Below, piece after piece: positions 18,914 to 28,581 of a stretch of 64,000 nt of DNA (its first letter is position 1; every line of letters starts with the position of its first letter). Source of the stretch: Rheinheimera pacifica. GTDB taxonomy: Bacteria; Pseudomonadota; Gammaproteobacteria; Enterobacterales; Alteromonadaceae. Where the stretch lies: the NCBI RefSeq assembly GCF_900108485.1, contig NZ_FNXF01000011.1, forward strand, positions 84,997 through 148,996. The letters are read 5' to 3'. The translations under genes were made by a program, and so were the position numbers. Under the pieces are notes generated by a model. That model was given only the letters and a program-made list of their open reading frames with translations. It was not told the origin of the DNA and searched no databases.

Positions 18914-20044
18914 TTAACTGGTTAAATCATCAAAGAACTTCTTCACACCATCAAAGAAGCCTTTCGATTTAGGCCGGTGCTTGGCCTCACCATCACCCGC
19001 CATGCTGTCATCCAGCTGACGCAGTAAGTCTTTTTGTTTCTCGCTTAAGTTCACCGGTGTTTCGATCACCACTTTACATACCAGATCACCAACACCACCA
19101 CCACGCACCGACTGCACACCTTTACCACGCAGGCGGAACATTTTTTCGGTTTGCGTTTCTGCCGGAATTTTCAGCTTAACGCGGCCATCCAGTGTCGGTA
19201 CATCAATTTCACCACCCAGCGCAGCAATAGTGAAACTCAGTGGTACATCGCAGTACAGGTTATTACCATCGCGAACAAAAATCGGGTGCTCTTTTACATG
19301 CACCTGCACATAGAGATCACCTGCCGGTGCGCCGTGCATACCCGCTTCACCTTCGCCGGTTAAGCGAATGCGATCACCGGTATCAACGCCTGCCGGAATT
19401 TTCACCGACAGCGTTTTGGTTTTCTCTACGCGGCCTTCGCCATGACATTTACTGCACGGATCCGGAATAATCTTGCCGCGGCCATTACACGTCGGGCAGG
19501 TTTGCTGTACGGCAAAAAAGCCCTGGCGCATAGTAACCTGGCCGGCACCATGACAGGTTGGACAGCTTTTAGCAGAAGTGCCTTTTTTTGCACCCGAGCC
19601 ATCGCAGATGTCGCAGCTCACCATCGTCGGCACTTTAATGTCGACCGATTTGCCACGTACCGCCTCTTCCAGGCTTAGCTCCAGATTGTAACGTAAATCG
19701 GAACCACGCTGCGCCCGTGACTGACCACGACGGCCACCGCCACCGAAAATGTCACCGAAAACATCACCAAAAATGTCGCCAAAATCAGCATTGCCTGCAC
19801 CAGCGCCGCCGCGGTTTTGATCTACCCCGGCATGGCCATAACGGTCATAGGCTGCGCGTTTTTGCTCATCCGACAACACCTCATAGGCTTCCTGGACTTC
19901 TTTAAACTTCTCTTCCATGGCTTTGTCACCCTGAGTTCTGTCCGGGTGAAATTTCATGGCGAGGCGTTTATAAGCCTTTTTGATGTCTTTATCGTCGGCG
20001 CCTTTAGCGACACCTAGTACTTCATAATAGTCACGCTTCGACAT
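18914..20044 (-). CDS. dnaJ: Chaperone DnaJ (Hsp40)
   Basis: Co-chaperone that stimulates the DnaK ATPase and delivers substrates. The 376-residue type I architecture is complete: J-domain with HPD at 33-35, Gly/Phe-rich region with repeats of [16 protein letters not shown], four CxxCxGxG zinc motifs ([32 protein letters not shown]), and the C-terminal substrate-binding domains. It follows dnaK by 63 bp on the same strand and shares its heat-shock promoter. Confidence 0.98.
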   Translation of the reverse strand: MSKRDYYEVLGVAKGADDKDIKKAYKRLAMKFHPDRTQGDKAMEEKFKEVQEAYEVLSDEQKRAAYDRYGHAGVDQNRGGAGAGNADFGDIFGDVFGDIFGGGGRRGQSRAQRGSDLRYNLELSLEEAVRGKSVDIKVPTMVSCDICDGSGAKKGTSAKSCPTCHGAGQVTMRQGFFAVQQTCPTCNGRGKIIPDPCSKCHGEGRVEKTKTLSVKIPAGVDTGDRIRLTGEGEAGMHGAPAGDLYVQVHVKEHPIFVRDGNNLYCDVPLSFTIAALGGEIDVPTLDGRVKLKIPAETQTEKMFRLRGKGVQSVRGGGVGDLVCKVVIETPVNLSEKQKDLLRQLDDSMAGDGEAKHRPKSKGFFDGVKKFFDDLTS

Positions 20045-20107
20045 AGCTTAGTGCTAACTTCTCATGTTAAAGGGGCTGCAGTTTACTACAGCCCGGTTAA
20101 ACCTTAA

Positions 20108-22018
20108 TTATTTTTTGTCGTCTTTAACTTCTTCAAACTCAGCATCAACCACGTCGTCGTTGCCGCCAGCCTGCTGGCCTGCGTCGCTGCCGCCTTGCTG
20201 TGCTTTGGCCTGAGCCGCTTCCATCAGCTTTTGTGATGCCTGAATAAGTGCCTGAGACTTCTCATCAATTGCCGCTTTGTCGCTGCCTTTTAATACAGCT
20301 TCCAGCTCTTTGATTGCTGTTTCAATGGCTTCTTTATCATTTGCTGCCAGTGCTGTACCAACTTCTTCCAGTTGTTTGCGGGTGGCGTGAACCATCGCAT
20401 CGGCCTGGTTACGGGTTTGCACCAGCTCTTCAAACTTTTTATCGTCTTCAGCATGGGCTTCAGCATCGCGCACCATGGCCTGAATTTCTTCATCAGTTAA
20501 ACCAGAGTTAGCCTTAATGGTGATCTTCTGCTCTTTACCGGTATCTTTATCTTTAGCAGACACATGCAAAATACCATCAGCATCCAGATCGAACACTACT
20601 TCAATTTGTGGCTCGCCACGACGACCGCCACGAATGCCTTCTAAGTTAAACTGACCCAGTGACTTGTTGTCAGAAGCGCGCTTACGCTCGCCCTGCAGCA
20701 CGTGAATCGTTACTGCAGACTGGTTGTCTTCTGCCGTTGAGAACACCTGCGATTTCTTAGTTGGGATCGTGGTATTTTTCTCAATCAAGGCGGTCATTAC
20801 GCTGCCCATGGTTTCAATACCCAGTGACAGTGGCGTAACGTCAAGCAGCAATACGTCTTTAACATCACCAGACAATACCGCACCCTGAATAGCCGCACCT
20901 ACTGCTACTGCTTCGTCCGGGTTTACGTCTTTACGTGGTTCTTTGCCAAAGAAAGCTGTTACCGCTTCCTGTACTTTTGGCATCCGCGTTTGACCGCCAA
21001 CCAGGATGATGTCGTTAATTTCACCGACACTTAAATCGGCATCTTTCAGTGCTTGCTTCAGCGGCTCAATAGTGCGCTGAATTAAGTCTTCTACTAAAGA
21101 TTCCAGCTTGGCACGGGTTACTTTGATGTTCAGGTGTTTCGGGCCTGAGGCATCAGCAGTAATGTACGGCAGGTTCACTTCAGTTTGTGACGCTGACGAC
21201 AGCTCAATCTTGGCTTTTTCAGCAGACTCCTTTAAGCGCTGCATCGCCAATGGGTCGTTACGCAGGTCAATGCCCTGCTCTTTTTTGAACTCTTCAACTA
21301 AGTAGTTGATTAAACGGTTATCGAAGTCTTCACCACCTAAGTGGGTATCACCATTAGTGGCCAGTACTTCAAAGGTTTGCTCGCCGTCTACATCGTCAAT
21401 TTCAATGATAGAAATATCGAAAGTACCACCACCTAAGTCATATACCGCAACCTTGGTGTCGCCTTTCTTTTTATCCATACCATAAGCCAGCGCTGCTGCG
21501 GTTGGCTCGTTGATAATACGTTTTACATCTAAGCCTGCGATGCGGCCGGCATCTTTGGTTGCCTGACGCTGGGCATCGTTAAAGTACGCCGGTACCGTAA
21601 TTACGGCAGCCGTTACCGCTTCACCTAAGAAATCCTCAGCGGTTTTCTTCATTTTTTTCAGCACTTCAGCTGAAATCTGCGGTGCGGCTAATTTTTTGCC
21701 TTTAACTTCAACCCAGGCATCGCCATTATCTGCCTTGACGATAGCGTAAGGCATAATTTTGATGTCGCGTTGTACTTCTTCGTCTTCAAAACGACGGCCA
21801 ATTAAACGCTTAATCGCAAATAAGGTGTTTTTCGGGTTGGTAACTGCCTGGCGTTTCGCCGGCTGGCCAACTAATACTTCGCCATCTTCAGCGTAAGCAA
21901 TAATAGAGGGCGTGGTACGGGTACCTTCAGCGTTTTCTAATACGCGTGGTTTGTCGCCATCTAAAACCGCAACACATGAGTTGGTTGTACCTAAGTCAAT
22001 ACCGATAATTCTGCCCAT
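20108..22018 (-). CDS. dnaK: Chaperone DnaK (Hsp70)
   Basis: ATP-dependent chaperone of 636 residues. The ATG at 22018 gives the canonical start [15 protein letters not shown] and has GGAG at good spacing; the frame stays open 26 codons further but that stretch covers the promoter. Phosphate loops ([20 protein letters not shown]), the linker [13 protein letters not shown] and the C-terminal EEVD-like tail ([14 protein letters not shown]) are present. grpE, the nucleotide exchange factor, is 31 kb away beside hrcA. Confidence 0.99.
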   Translation of the reverse strand: MGRIIGIDLGTTNSCVAVLDGDKPRVLENAEGTRTTPSIIAYAEDGEVLVGQPAKRQAVTNPKNTLFAIKRLIGRRFEDEEVQRDIKIMPYAIVKADNGDAWVEVKGKKLAAPQISAEVLKKMKKTAEDFLGEAVTAAVITVPAYFNDAQRQATKDAGRIAGLDVKRIINEPTAAALAYGMDKKKGDTKVAVYDLGGGTFDISIIEIDDVDGEQTFEVLATNGDTHLGGEDFDNRLINYLVEEFKKEQGIDLRNDPLAMQRLKESAEKAKIELSSASQTEVNLPYITADASGPKHLNIKVTRAKLESLVEDLIQRTIEPLKQALKDADLSVGEINDIILVGGQTRMPKVQEAVTAFFGKEPRKDVNPDEAVAVGAAIQGAVLSGDVKDVLLLDVTPLSLGIETMGSVMTALIEKNTTIPTKKSQVFSTAEDNQSAVTIHVLQGERKRASDNKSLGQFNLEGIRGGRRGEPQIEVVFDLDADGILHVSAKDKDTGKEQKITIKANSGLTDEEIQAMVRDAEAHAEDDKKFEELVQTRNQADAMVHATRKQLEEVGTALAANDKEAIETAIKELEAVLKGSDKAAIDEKSQALIQASQKLMEAAQAKAQQGGSDAGQQAGGNDDVVDAEFEEVKDDKK

Positions 22019-22070
22019 AACTACACTCCACTTAATATTCTGAACAAGCACAAATTGCGTTGAGCGATTA

Positions 22071-22097
22071 ATGGGGATTAGCCCTGATCCATTCAAG
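22071..22097 (-). promoter_or_regulatory. Sigma-32 heat-shock promoter of dnaK-dnaJ
   Basis: On the minus strand CTTGAA (22097-22092), a 15 bp spacer and CCCCAT (22076-22071) match the RpoH consensus almost perfectly. The start of transcription would fall about 45-50 bases before the dnaK ATG. No CIRCE inverted repeat (TTAGCACTC-N9-GAGTGCTAA) is visible between this promoter and the gene. Confidence 0.9.
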
Positions 22098-22245
22098 GTT
22101 ATTAGATTAAAAATTTTGCCATCTGCGCAGTTAATCCGCTTTTAGCGCCGGTTTAACGCTGTTATCTGCCGATAACGGTTAACTTATCCGGCTTTACCTG
22201 CCTATAATAGCCACCATCAGTAGCTTTTATTTAAAGGGTTTTGTT

Positions 22246-22755
22246 ATGCCACTACTCGACAGTTTCACCGTAGACCATACCATTATGAAAGCCCCCGCCG
22301 TGCGCGTGGCAAAAAAAATGAATACACCAAAGGGTGATGCCATTACGGTATTTGATTTGCGTTTTTGCGTACCAAATGAAGAAATTTTGTCAGAAAAAGG
22401 TATTCATACGCTGGAGCATTTATTTGCCGGTTTTATGCGTGATCATTTAAATGGCAATGATGTGGAAATTATCGACATTTCGCCGATGGGTTGCCGCACC
22501 GGCTTTTATATGAGCTTAATTGGCACGCCGGACGAGCAGCGTGTAGCCAAAGCCTGGCAAGCGGCAATGGACGATGTGTTGGAGGTTGCCAGCCAGAGCG
22601 ATATCCCGGAGTTGAATATTTACCAGTGCGGTACCGCGCAAATGCACTCGCTGGATGAAGCCAAGCAAATTGCCAAAAATATTCTTGCCCGTGGTGTCGG
22701 TGTTAACCGTAATGACGAGCTGGCATTACCGGCAGAGATTTTAAATAAGCTGTAA
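22246..22755 (+). CDS. luxS: S-ribosylhomocysteine lyase LuxS
   Basis: Cleaves S-ribosylhomocysteine to homocysteine and the AI-2 precursor DPD, part of the activated methyl cycle. The 169-residue protein has the zinc ligands H54 and H58 in HTLEHLF and the later cysteine in YQCGTAQ, plus the catalytic cysteine C83 in GCRTGFY. A good -10 (TATAAT, 22203-22208) lies upstream. It is divergent from dnaK and convergent with the FAD/Fe-S dehydrogenase gene. Confidence 0.98.
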   Translation: MPLLDSFTVDHTIMKAPAVRVAKKMNTPKGDAITVFDLRFCVPNEEILSEKGIHTLEHLFAGFMRDHLNGNDVEIIDISPMGCRTGFYMSLIGTPDEQRVAKAWQAAMDDVLEVASQSDIPELNIYQCGTAQMHSLDEAKQIAKNILARGVGVNRNDELALPAEILNKL

Positions 22756-22803
22756 TACTTAGCGGCGTCAGTTCAGGATATGGGTGTTGGCTTCAATTGC
22801 CAA

Positions 22804-22919
22804 CAACACGAAAAGACGCGGCGAGACAACTGACAACTAAGAAAAGCGTCTGTGGCAGGGATGCCACAGAGGAGCCTACAGGGAGGTATCTACGGCGTCT
22901 TTTCGTGTTGTCAGTTGTC
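22804..22919. repeat. Palindromic intergenic repeat, copy R1
   Basis: Perfect 16 bp arms CAACACGAAAAGACGC (22804-22819) and GCGTCTTTTCGTGTTG (22895-22910) are interlocked with an 11 bp pair GACAACTGACA (22824-22834) and TGTCAGTTGTC (22909-22919). Inside are a hairpin around GTGGCAGGGATGCCAC and the family core GCCTACAGGGAGGTATCTAC (22874-22893). The core is shared with the other copies in this window. It lies between luxS and the convergent dehydrogenase gene and may serve as their terminator. Confidence 0.75.
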
Positions 22920-22962
22920 GACCCGAAGCTCGATCCCGATGACTCACTTCAGTTAAAACCCG

Positions 22963-25713
22963 CTAAGAGCATTTATCCAGCAAATACACCAGATGCTGAT
23001 ACTCAATACCACTATGCCGTGATAAGCCTATCTCACAAGTCCGGCTGCTTGACACCCCTTGCGAGCACTCACTGACCTGCTGTTTTAAGCCAGACAACGC
23101 CGAAGCATTTAACTGTGGCAAGACAAAGCCTTTATCGCCGGCAAAGCCACAGCAACTGATGCCTTCGGGGATCACGACAGTATTACTGCAAGCCTTAAGC
23201 AGCTGTTTTAGTTTATCTGCCTGGCCCAGCTGGCTGGCGCTGCAGGTAATATGCAGTGCCACCGGCTCATTAAGCGGCGTAATATTCAGCTTAGGCAGCA
23301 CCTTATCATGCAAAAAATCGACACTGTCGAAAATACTGAGCCTGTCATCCAGCTTACCTTGCAGGGTTAAGCTGCACGGGCTGGTATCGGATAAAATAGG
23401 GATTTCACCATTATTACTTACGTCGAGTAGCCACTGCTCCAGCTCACGCTGTTTTTGCGTGGCAACAGCAAACTGGCCCTTCGATTGAAACGGCATGCCG
23501 CAGCACTGGCTGCCAAGCCCCTCAGGCATTATCAGCTGATAACCGGCTTTAGCCAGTAAGTGGGCGCTTACCTGCTGCAAACTACGTTTATCTTTGCTAT
23601 TAGCCTGGGGCGCCATAACCCGGCCAGAGCAGCTGGCTAAATAAATAACGGGTTTCAGCTGGGTATCTGCATGGGCCATTGGCAGCACATTGTTATAGTT
23701 CGCAGTTGGCATCGCGCTATGCCACAACGCACGTAGCGGCAGCAATTTAGCCAGCGTACTGCCTATTCCCAGGCCAGCACGGGCCATAGCCGATACCGCC
23801 GTAAAATGCCGGGCCATAAAAGCCGCCAGCCCCTGCCAGGGCCGATTATGTTCCGCCCGTAATTGCCGGGTAAGGTCACCGGTATTAATACCCACCGGGC
23901 AGGCGGTACTGCACATACCACAAGCGGCACAGGTGTCGTTACCGGCATACTGATAAGCTTTGCTAAGTTCAGCTAACCGCTCTGGCTCATCACCACTGCG
24001 TTGTAAACGCGAAATTTCGCGCTGCGTAACGATACGCTGGCGTGGCGTTAACGTTAATTTGCGTGACGGGCACACCGGCTCACAAAAGCCGCATTCAATA
24101 CATTTATCTACCAGCGGGTTAGTGGCAGGTAAGGGTTTAAGGTTTTGCAAATGCAACTGGCTGTTGTAACTTAGCACTACGTCCGGGTTTAAAATATGCT
24201 GCGGATCCAGCAACTTTTTAATACGCCACATCAGTGTATAAGCCTCTGTGCCCCACTCCAACTCAACAAAAGGTGCCATATTACGGCCGGTGCCATGTTC
24301 AGCTTTAAGTGAGCCACCAAACTCTACCGCTACCAGTTGCGCCACTTCCTGCATAAACGCATCGTAACGTGCAACCTGGGTGGCATCATCAAAGCCCTGA
24401 GTAAAAACAAAATGCAGGTTGCCTTCTAAGGCGTGGCCAAAAATAATCGCTTCATGGTAGTAGTACTTATCAAACAACTGCTGTAGCCGTGATACCCCTT
24501 CAGCCAGTTGCTCAACCGGAAAAGTAACATCTTCAATAATCACCGTAGTGCCGGTTTTGCGCACGGCGCCAACCGCCGGGAAAGTGCCTTTGCGTATGGC
24601 CCATAGCTGGTTGTATACGGCTGCGTCAGTACTAAAATCGACCTGCTGCTCCAGCGCAAAAGCAGCTAAAGCACTGCGTACCTGTGTCAGTTGCTGCTGC
24701 AATAGGGTGCCGTTTATCGCCGTACTTTCTATCAGCAAAGCACAGGCATTATCAGACAACCCCTTTACCCATGCTGGCATGCCCGGCTTATGTTCTACCG
24801 AGCGCAGGCTGCGCCGATCCAGTAGCTCTACAGCCGATACCGGCTGCTGCTTTAATACCGTTACCGCGCGACAACAGCTTTCCACTGACGGAAACACCAG
24901 CAACGCGCTGGCCCGGTGCGGATAATCCGGCACGGTGTTGTACGTTACAGCACTGATAAAACCCAGACAGCCTTCAGAGCCAACCATTAAATGGGTCAGG
25001 ATATCGATAGGATCGGTAAATTCGGTTAACGCATTTAGCGAAAAACCGGTGGTATTTTTTAAGCGGTATTTATGGCGGATTTTAGCGCTAAGTTCAGGGT
25101 TGTCACGGGTTTGTTTGCCCAGCAAAGCCAGCTCGGCTAAAAGTTTGGCATGTGTCTGGCGAAACGCCGCTACGCTTTGCGCATCTTCAGTATCCAGTAC
25201 AGTGCCGTCAAACAACACCAATCGCATCGCTGCCAGGGTATTAAAACTGTTATGCGCGGTACCGCAGCACATACCGCTGGCATTATTGGCTACGATACCG
25301 CCAATTTTGCAGCTGTTAATTGACGCCGGATCAGGGCCGATTTTGCGCTGAAACTTTGTCAGTACACTGTTAGCCGCAGCGCCGATAACACCGGGCTGCA
25401 GCCGTATTTGCTCGCCCAGGCCGCGCACTTCACGCTGCTGCCAGTTTTCGCCCAGCACCAGCAGCACAGAATCGGTTACCGCCTGGCCGGATAAACTGGT
25501 ACCGGCAGCACGGAATGTCAGCGCAACCTTAAAGTCGTTTGCCAATTTTAACAGCGCCACCACTTCAGCTTCGCTTTCAATGCGCAGCACTAATTTAGGC
25601 AGCATACGGTAAAAGCTGGCGTCAGTGCCAAAGGCAAGCGTAGCGATAGGGTCGTCAAAATAACGCTCAGCCGGAATAAGCTGTTTAACGGCCTGAACAA
25701 ACTGCGGTTGCAT
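22963..25713 (-). CDS. FAD-binding and Fe-S oxidoreductase, D-lactate dehydrogenase type (Dld-II-like)
   Basis: A 916-residue membrane-associated flavoprotein. The first half is an FAD-binding PCMH domain (FRAAGTSLSGQAV near residue 68, IGGIVANNASGMCCG) with an FAD-oxidase C-terminal domain containing GSEGCLGFISAVT and HGTGRNMAPFVELEWG. The second half has two 4Fe-4S motifs (CIECGFCEPVCP, CAACGMCSTACP) and two CCG cysteine-rich domains (CCGMPF, CCGFAG). This architecture is that of Dld-II of Shewanella and of YdiJ-type D-2-hydroxyacid dehydrogenases, feeding electrons to quinone. D-lactate is the likely but unproven substrate. No lactate permease or lldEFG genes adjoin it. Confidence 0.85.
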   Translation of the reverse strand: MQPQFVQAVKQLIPAERYFDDPIATLAFGTDASFYRMLPKLVLRIESEAEVVALLKLANDFKVALTFRAAGTSLSGQAVTDSVLLVLGENWQQREVRGLGEQIRLQPGVIGAAANSVLTKFQRKIGPDPASINSCKIGGIVANNASGMCCGTAHNSFNTLAAMRLVLFDGTVLDTEDAQSVAAFRQTHAKLLAELALLGKQTRDNPELSAKIRHKYRLKNTTGFSLNALTEFTDPIDILTHLMVGSEGCLGFISAVTYNTVPDYPHRASALLVFPSVESCCRAVTVLKQQPVSAVELLDRRSLRSVEHKPGMPAWVKGLSDNACALLIESTAINGTLLQQQLTQVRSALAAFALEQQVDFSTDAAVYNQLWAIRKGTFPAVGAVRKTGTTVIIEDVTFPVEQLAEGVSRLQQLFDKYYYHEAIIFGHALEGNLHFVFTQGFDDATQVARYDAFMQEVAQLVAVEFGGSLKAEHGTGRNMAPFVELEWGTEAYTLMWRIKKLLDPQHILNPDVVLSYNSQLHLQNLKPLPATNPLVDKCIECGFCEPVCPSRKLTLTPRQRIVTQREISRLQRSGDEPERLAELSKAYQYAGNDTCAACGMCSTACPVGINTGDLTRQLRAEHNRPWQGLAAFMARHFTAVSAMARAGLGIGSTLAKLLPLRALWHSAMPTANYNNVLPMAHADTQLKPVIYLASCSGRVMAPQANSKDKRSLQQVSAHLLAKAGYQLIMPEGLGSQCCGMPFQSKGQFAVATQKQRELEQWLLDVSNNGEIPILSDTSPCSLTLQGKLDDRLSIFDSVDFLHDKVLPKLNITPLNEPVALHITCSASQLGQADKLKQLLKACSNTVVIPEGISCCGFAGDKGFVLPQLNASALSGLKQQVSECSQGVSSSRTCEIGLSRHSGIEYQHLVYLLDKCS

Positions 25714-25860
25714 GCAAACCTCTGGCGCTGAGAAACTAAACCTAGATTAACCGATAATACGGTATTCACGCGCAGCTTGCATAAATTTTTTGCTATATAA
25801 ATTTATACATGAATAATTTATTCACAACTAATGGAGTTTCAACCGCTATAACACGCTGTT

Positions 25861-26241
25861 TTACCTGGCAGCACCGCGCCGGCACAGTTGCAGTGCTAAG
25901 CCCCAGGGATCGCGCAGCATTGCCAGATGTGAGCCGTCGTTCAGGTGTACGTCGGTAACATGGCTGGCACCGGCGGCGATTAAGCGGGCGCTGTCGGCGA
26001 CCGGATCGTCTGATATCAGCGCCAGATGCAAAATCAGCGGGTCCATACTGGCGTAATCAGGTACCTGATCGGCCGGGTTGCAGTAAATTTCTATCATCAT
26101 TATGCCGCTGTCATCGGCGAGAAAATGCGTTTGCGCCGCATCATTTAATGCGCGTTTTAAACTAAAGCCCAAATGCTGCCTGTACCAGCTGGCCATTTGC
26201 TGCGGTTGGGCGACATTAAAAGCGACATGTTCGATACGCAT
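25861..26241 (-). CDS. VOC (glyoxalase/dioxygenase fold) family protein
   Basis: A 126-residue single-chain vicinal oxygen chelate protein. The pattern MRIEHVAFNVAQPQQMASWY starts the first beta-alpha-beta-beta-beta module, with a metal-ligand His at position 5, followed by the second module ending LRDPWGLALQLCRR. It starts three bases after the stop of the pectate lyase gene and so belongs to that operon. Its place suggests a step on uronate or dicarbonyl intermediates, but the family is too broad to name a substrate. No kdgF cupin gene is present in the locus, which leaves open whether this protein helps with unsaturated uronate rearrangement. Confidence 0.7.
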   Translation of the reverse strand: MRIEHVAFNVAQPQQMASWYRQHLGFSLKRALNDAAQTHFLADDSGIMMIEIYCNPADQVPDYASMDPLILHLALISDDPVADSARLIAAGASHVTDVHLNDGSHLAMLRDPWGLALQLCRRGAAR

Positions 26242-26244
26242 AAC

Positions 26245-28581
26245 TTAAGGTTCCTGGGGTTTAGTGCCAGTTGGTATAAAGCTTTCCAACCAGATATTGA
26301 TATTGTCTGTTGGCACCTGCAGCGGCCGGTGCACCGGCTTAATTTGCGGATAACCGCCCACTTGCTGCTGGCTGTCAATAATACGGCCGTCACGGTTAAC
26401 GTAACTTTGCACGATACGCTGGTCGGTTACGTCACGCTGCCAATAACGTGCTCCAACAACAGGTAACAGCTGGTGTTCAACCTCTTTTGCCGCCATAACG
26501 CGAATGCCTTGTGGCCACACCGGTGCTGCGGTTAAGCGCTTTATCACCCCGGCAGTGTCGTACATAGCTTTGTCATCAAGGTTAAAGGTCAGGTTATCCT
26601 GCAGGTAAGCATCGCCGTGGTAGGATACCAGGGCTAAATCAGAGTAAGAATCGCGGCCATAGCGCAGCACATTACCTATCACCGCCACCTGTGGGTTCTG
26701 CGGGCTAAAGGTTGTATGCGCCCATTCAGTATCAATAAAACCCAGCTTTACGGCATTGGCATCGGCGTTATAAATGATGTTATTGAGCACCACACCTGTA
26801 GTATGGGCTTTAAAATACGGGTTACGCCTTGCATTGTGGGCAAACAGGTTACCGATAAAGGCAATGTGGCGGCTAAAATCATGCACCAACGCGCCTTTGC
26901 TGTGCTTGCCTTTAATATGAGTGGCGTAGTCCAGCGCTTCGGCCAGAATATTGTAGCGAAAGGTGATGTGCTTCGACGTCGCCTGCGGCCCTTTATCACG
27001 CGGACCTGACGCCGATACCAGCTCGTCGGTGGCCCAGCTGATAGAATTATGCTCGACCAACACATTGCAGGCGTCTTTACCAGTTACCGCTATACCATCG
27101 GTGTCCCAACCGGTGCGCTTTGGCAAACCGGCATCACCCGGCCTGATATGTAAATGCCGCACTATCACATCATGGCTGATAATACGCAGGCCGCCTTTAA
27201 TCAGCGTAATGCCGGGTGCTGGTGCGGTTTCACCGGCGATGGTCAGGTACGGCTGGTTTATTTCCAGATTAGTGCGCTCAAGATCTATCACCCCGGCCAC
27301 TTCAAACACCACGACTCGCGGCCCGCTGTGTGCCAGTGCAGCAGCCAGAGAGCCGGGCCCGCTTCGGTTCAGATTAGTTACCTTTAACATCGCACCGCCT
27401 GCTCCGCCCGGTGTATCCAGACCAAAGTTAGTACAGTGCTTATCTGCTGCAGCCTGGTCATATTCTGCCAAAAACTCTGCCGCAACGCTTTGATACCAGC
27501 CATAACCGCGTTGGCGTTCAAGCGATATCTGGCTGACATCGCTGTAGGTTAGGCCATCGCGGTCGAAAAATACCGGCTGGCCGGTTTTCAGATCATAAAA
27601 CCGTGACCAAATCACACTGCCGGGGCTGTCGATTAATGACAAACGGCCCTCGCTGTCGCGGTGACGGTCTTTGTCACTTATCTGCTTATCCCTCAACCAG
27701 TTGGCGGCTTCGGCCAGGCTTGGCGCTACGCCGGGGTAATCTGGCGCATAACGCAGCAACAACTGCAGAATTTTTGCACTTTCACTACTAACCAGTGAAG
27801 CTTTTTCATACTTACGCGCCGTTACCGGCTCACCCGTTAACGGATGATGCTGTGCGCCCCACACCGTGCGCTTGCCATCGACGACGACCTGATTAGCCAA
27901 CAACCAATCGACTGCACGATAAAAGGCTGCTGCGGCCTCTGTTTTAGTACTGTCGGCCAACATGGCAAAATGCGGCTCATTGGCTACCTGCCACAATAAC
28001 TGCATCAGTTGATACAGAGCATTATCGTTCAGCGTTATCGCATCATGATAACCACCACGCAGCGGATAAGATTGCGGAAAACCGCCGTTGGGGTACTGCG
28101 CTTGCAACACCAGCGCCACGCCACGTTCTATCGTCTGCACGATATGTTGTTGCAGTTGCGGTGTTGCTTGCGGGTAAAAATCAGCCAACCACTGCAACTG
28201 CGTGCTGGTAGCGTCATTGTCAAAAGTCGGCACATAATTGGCTTCAGAGCCAAACTGCTGGCCGCTTAGCCTGGCAATACGCATATCGGTACGCTTGCTC
28301 CAGCCGCCTGAAGGTGTTTGAAAGCTCAGCACTGCTTGCGCTTCAGCCGCATTATTAATGCCGGTTAAACCAAACTGATTATGCCTGGTTGCCGCAGTTA
28401 GCGCTCCACCCTGTTGCTCAGCGGCCAGTGCTGTCGCATCTTGCTGCAGCACTTGCGCTGATTCGGCTAAATACTGCCGCCATTGTGCAGTAAGTTGCTG
28501 CGCCTGCCAGTAACTTGCGCTGGCGACACAGGGCAACAACAAACCAACCAATAGCAACAGATGACGCAGCCGGTAAGACAT
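26245..28581 (-). CDS. Bimodular pectate lyase, PL10 plus PL1
   Basis: Exported protein of 778 residues with a signal peptide (1-22, ending VASA). Residues about 55-385 form a PL10 alpha/alpha-toroid domain (SGGWSKRTDM, FDNDATSTQLQWLADF, GGFPQSYPLRGGYHDAITLN, and FFDRDGLTYSDVSQISLERQ followed by RGYGWYQ). From about residue 390 follows a parallel beta-helix PL1 domain (TPGGAGGAMLKVTNL, RHLHIRPGD, HNSISWATDE, ARRNPYFKAHTTGVVLNNII). Both cleave polygalacturonate by beta-elimination, giving 4,5-unsaturated products. Two lyase catalytic modules in one chain is uncommon. Its ATG overlaps the stop of the gapN-like gene (TGATG), so expression is coupled. Confidence 0.88.
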   Translation of the reverse strand: MSYRLRHLLLLVGLLLPCVASASYWQAQQLTAQWRQYLAESAQVLQQDATALAAEQQGGALTAATRHNQFGLTGINNAAEAQAVLSFQTPSGGWSKRTDMRIARLSGQQFGSEANYVPTFDNDATSTQLQWLADFYPQATPQLQQHIVQTIERGVALVLQAQYPNGGFPQSYPLRGGYHDAITLNDNALYQLMQLLWQVANEPHFAMLADSTKTEAAAAFYRAVDWLLANQVVVDGKRTVWGAQHHPLTGEPVTARKYEKASLVSSESAKILQLLLRYAPDYPGVAPSLAEAANWLRDKQISDKDRHRDSEGRLSLIDSPGSVIWSRFYDLKTGQPVFFDRDGLTYSDVSQISLERQRGYGWYQSVAAEFLAEYDQAAADKHCTNFGLDTPGGAGGAMLKVTNLNRSGPGSLAAALAHSGPRVVVFEVAGVIDLERTNLEINQPYLTIAGETAPAPGITLIKGGLRIISHDVIVRHLHIRPGDAGLPKRTGWDTDGIAVTGKDACNVLVEHNSISWATDELVSASGPRDKGPQATSKHITFRYNILAEALDYATHIKGKHSKGALVHDFSRHIAFIGNLFAHNARRNPYFKAHTTGVVLNNIIYNADANAVKLGFIDTEWAHTTFSPQNPQVAVIGNVLRYGRDSYSDLALVSYHGDAYLQDNLTFNLDDKAMYDTAGVIKRLTAAPVWPQGIRVMAAKEVEHQLLPVVGARYWQRDVTDQRIVQSYVNRDGRIIDSQQQVGGYPQIKPVHRPLQVPTDNINIWLESFIPTGTKPQEP

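Noticed and set aside
22019..22245. CIRCE element upstream of dnaK
   Set aside because: Searched by eye for TTAGCACTC and GAGTGCTAA on both strands; not found.
22797..23075. 92-codon plus-strand frame between luxS and the dehydrogenase gene
   Set aside because: It runs through the palindromic repeat and into the end of the convergent gene; no family features.
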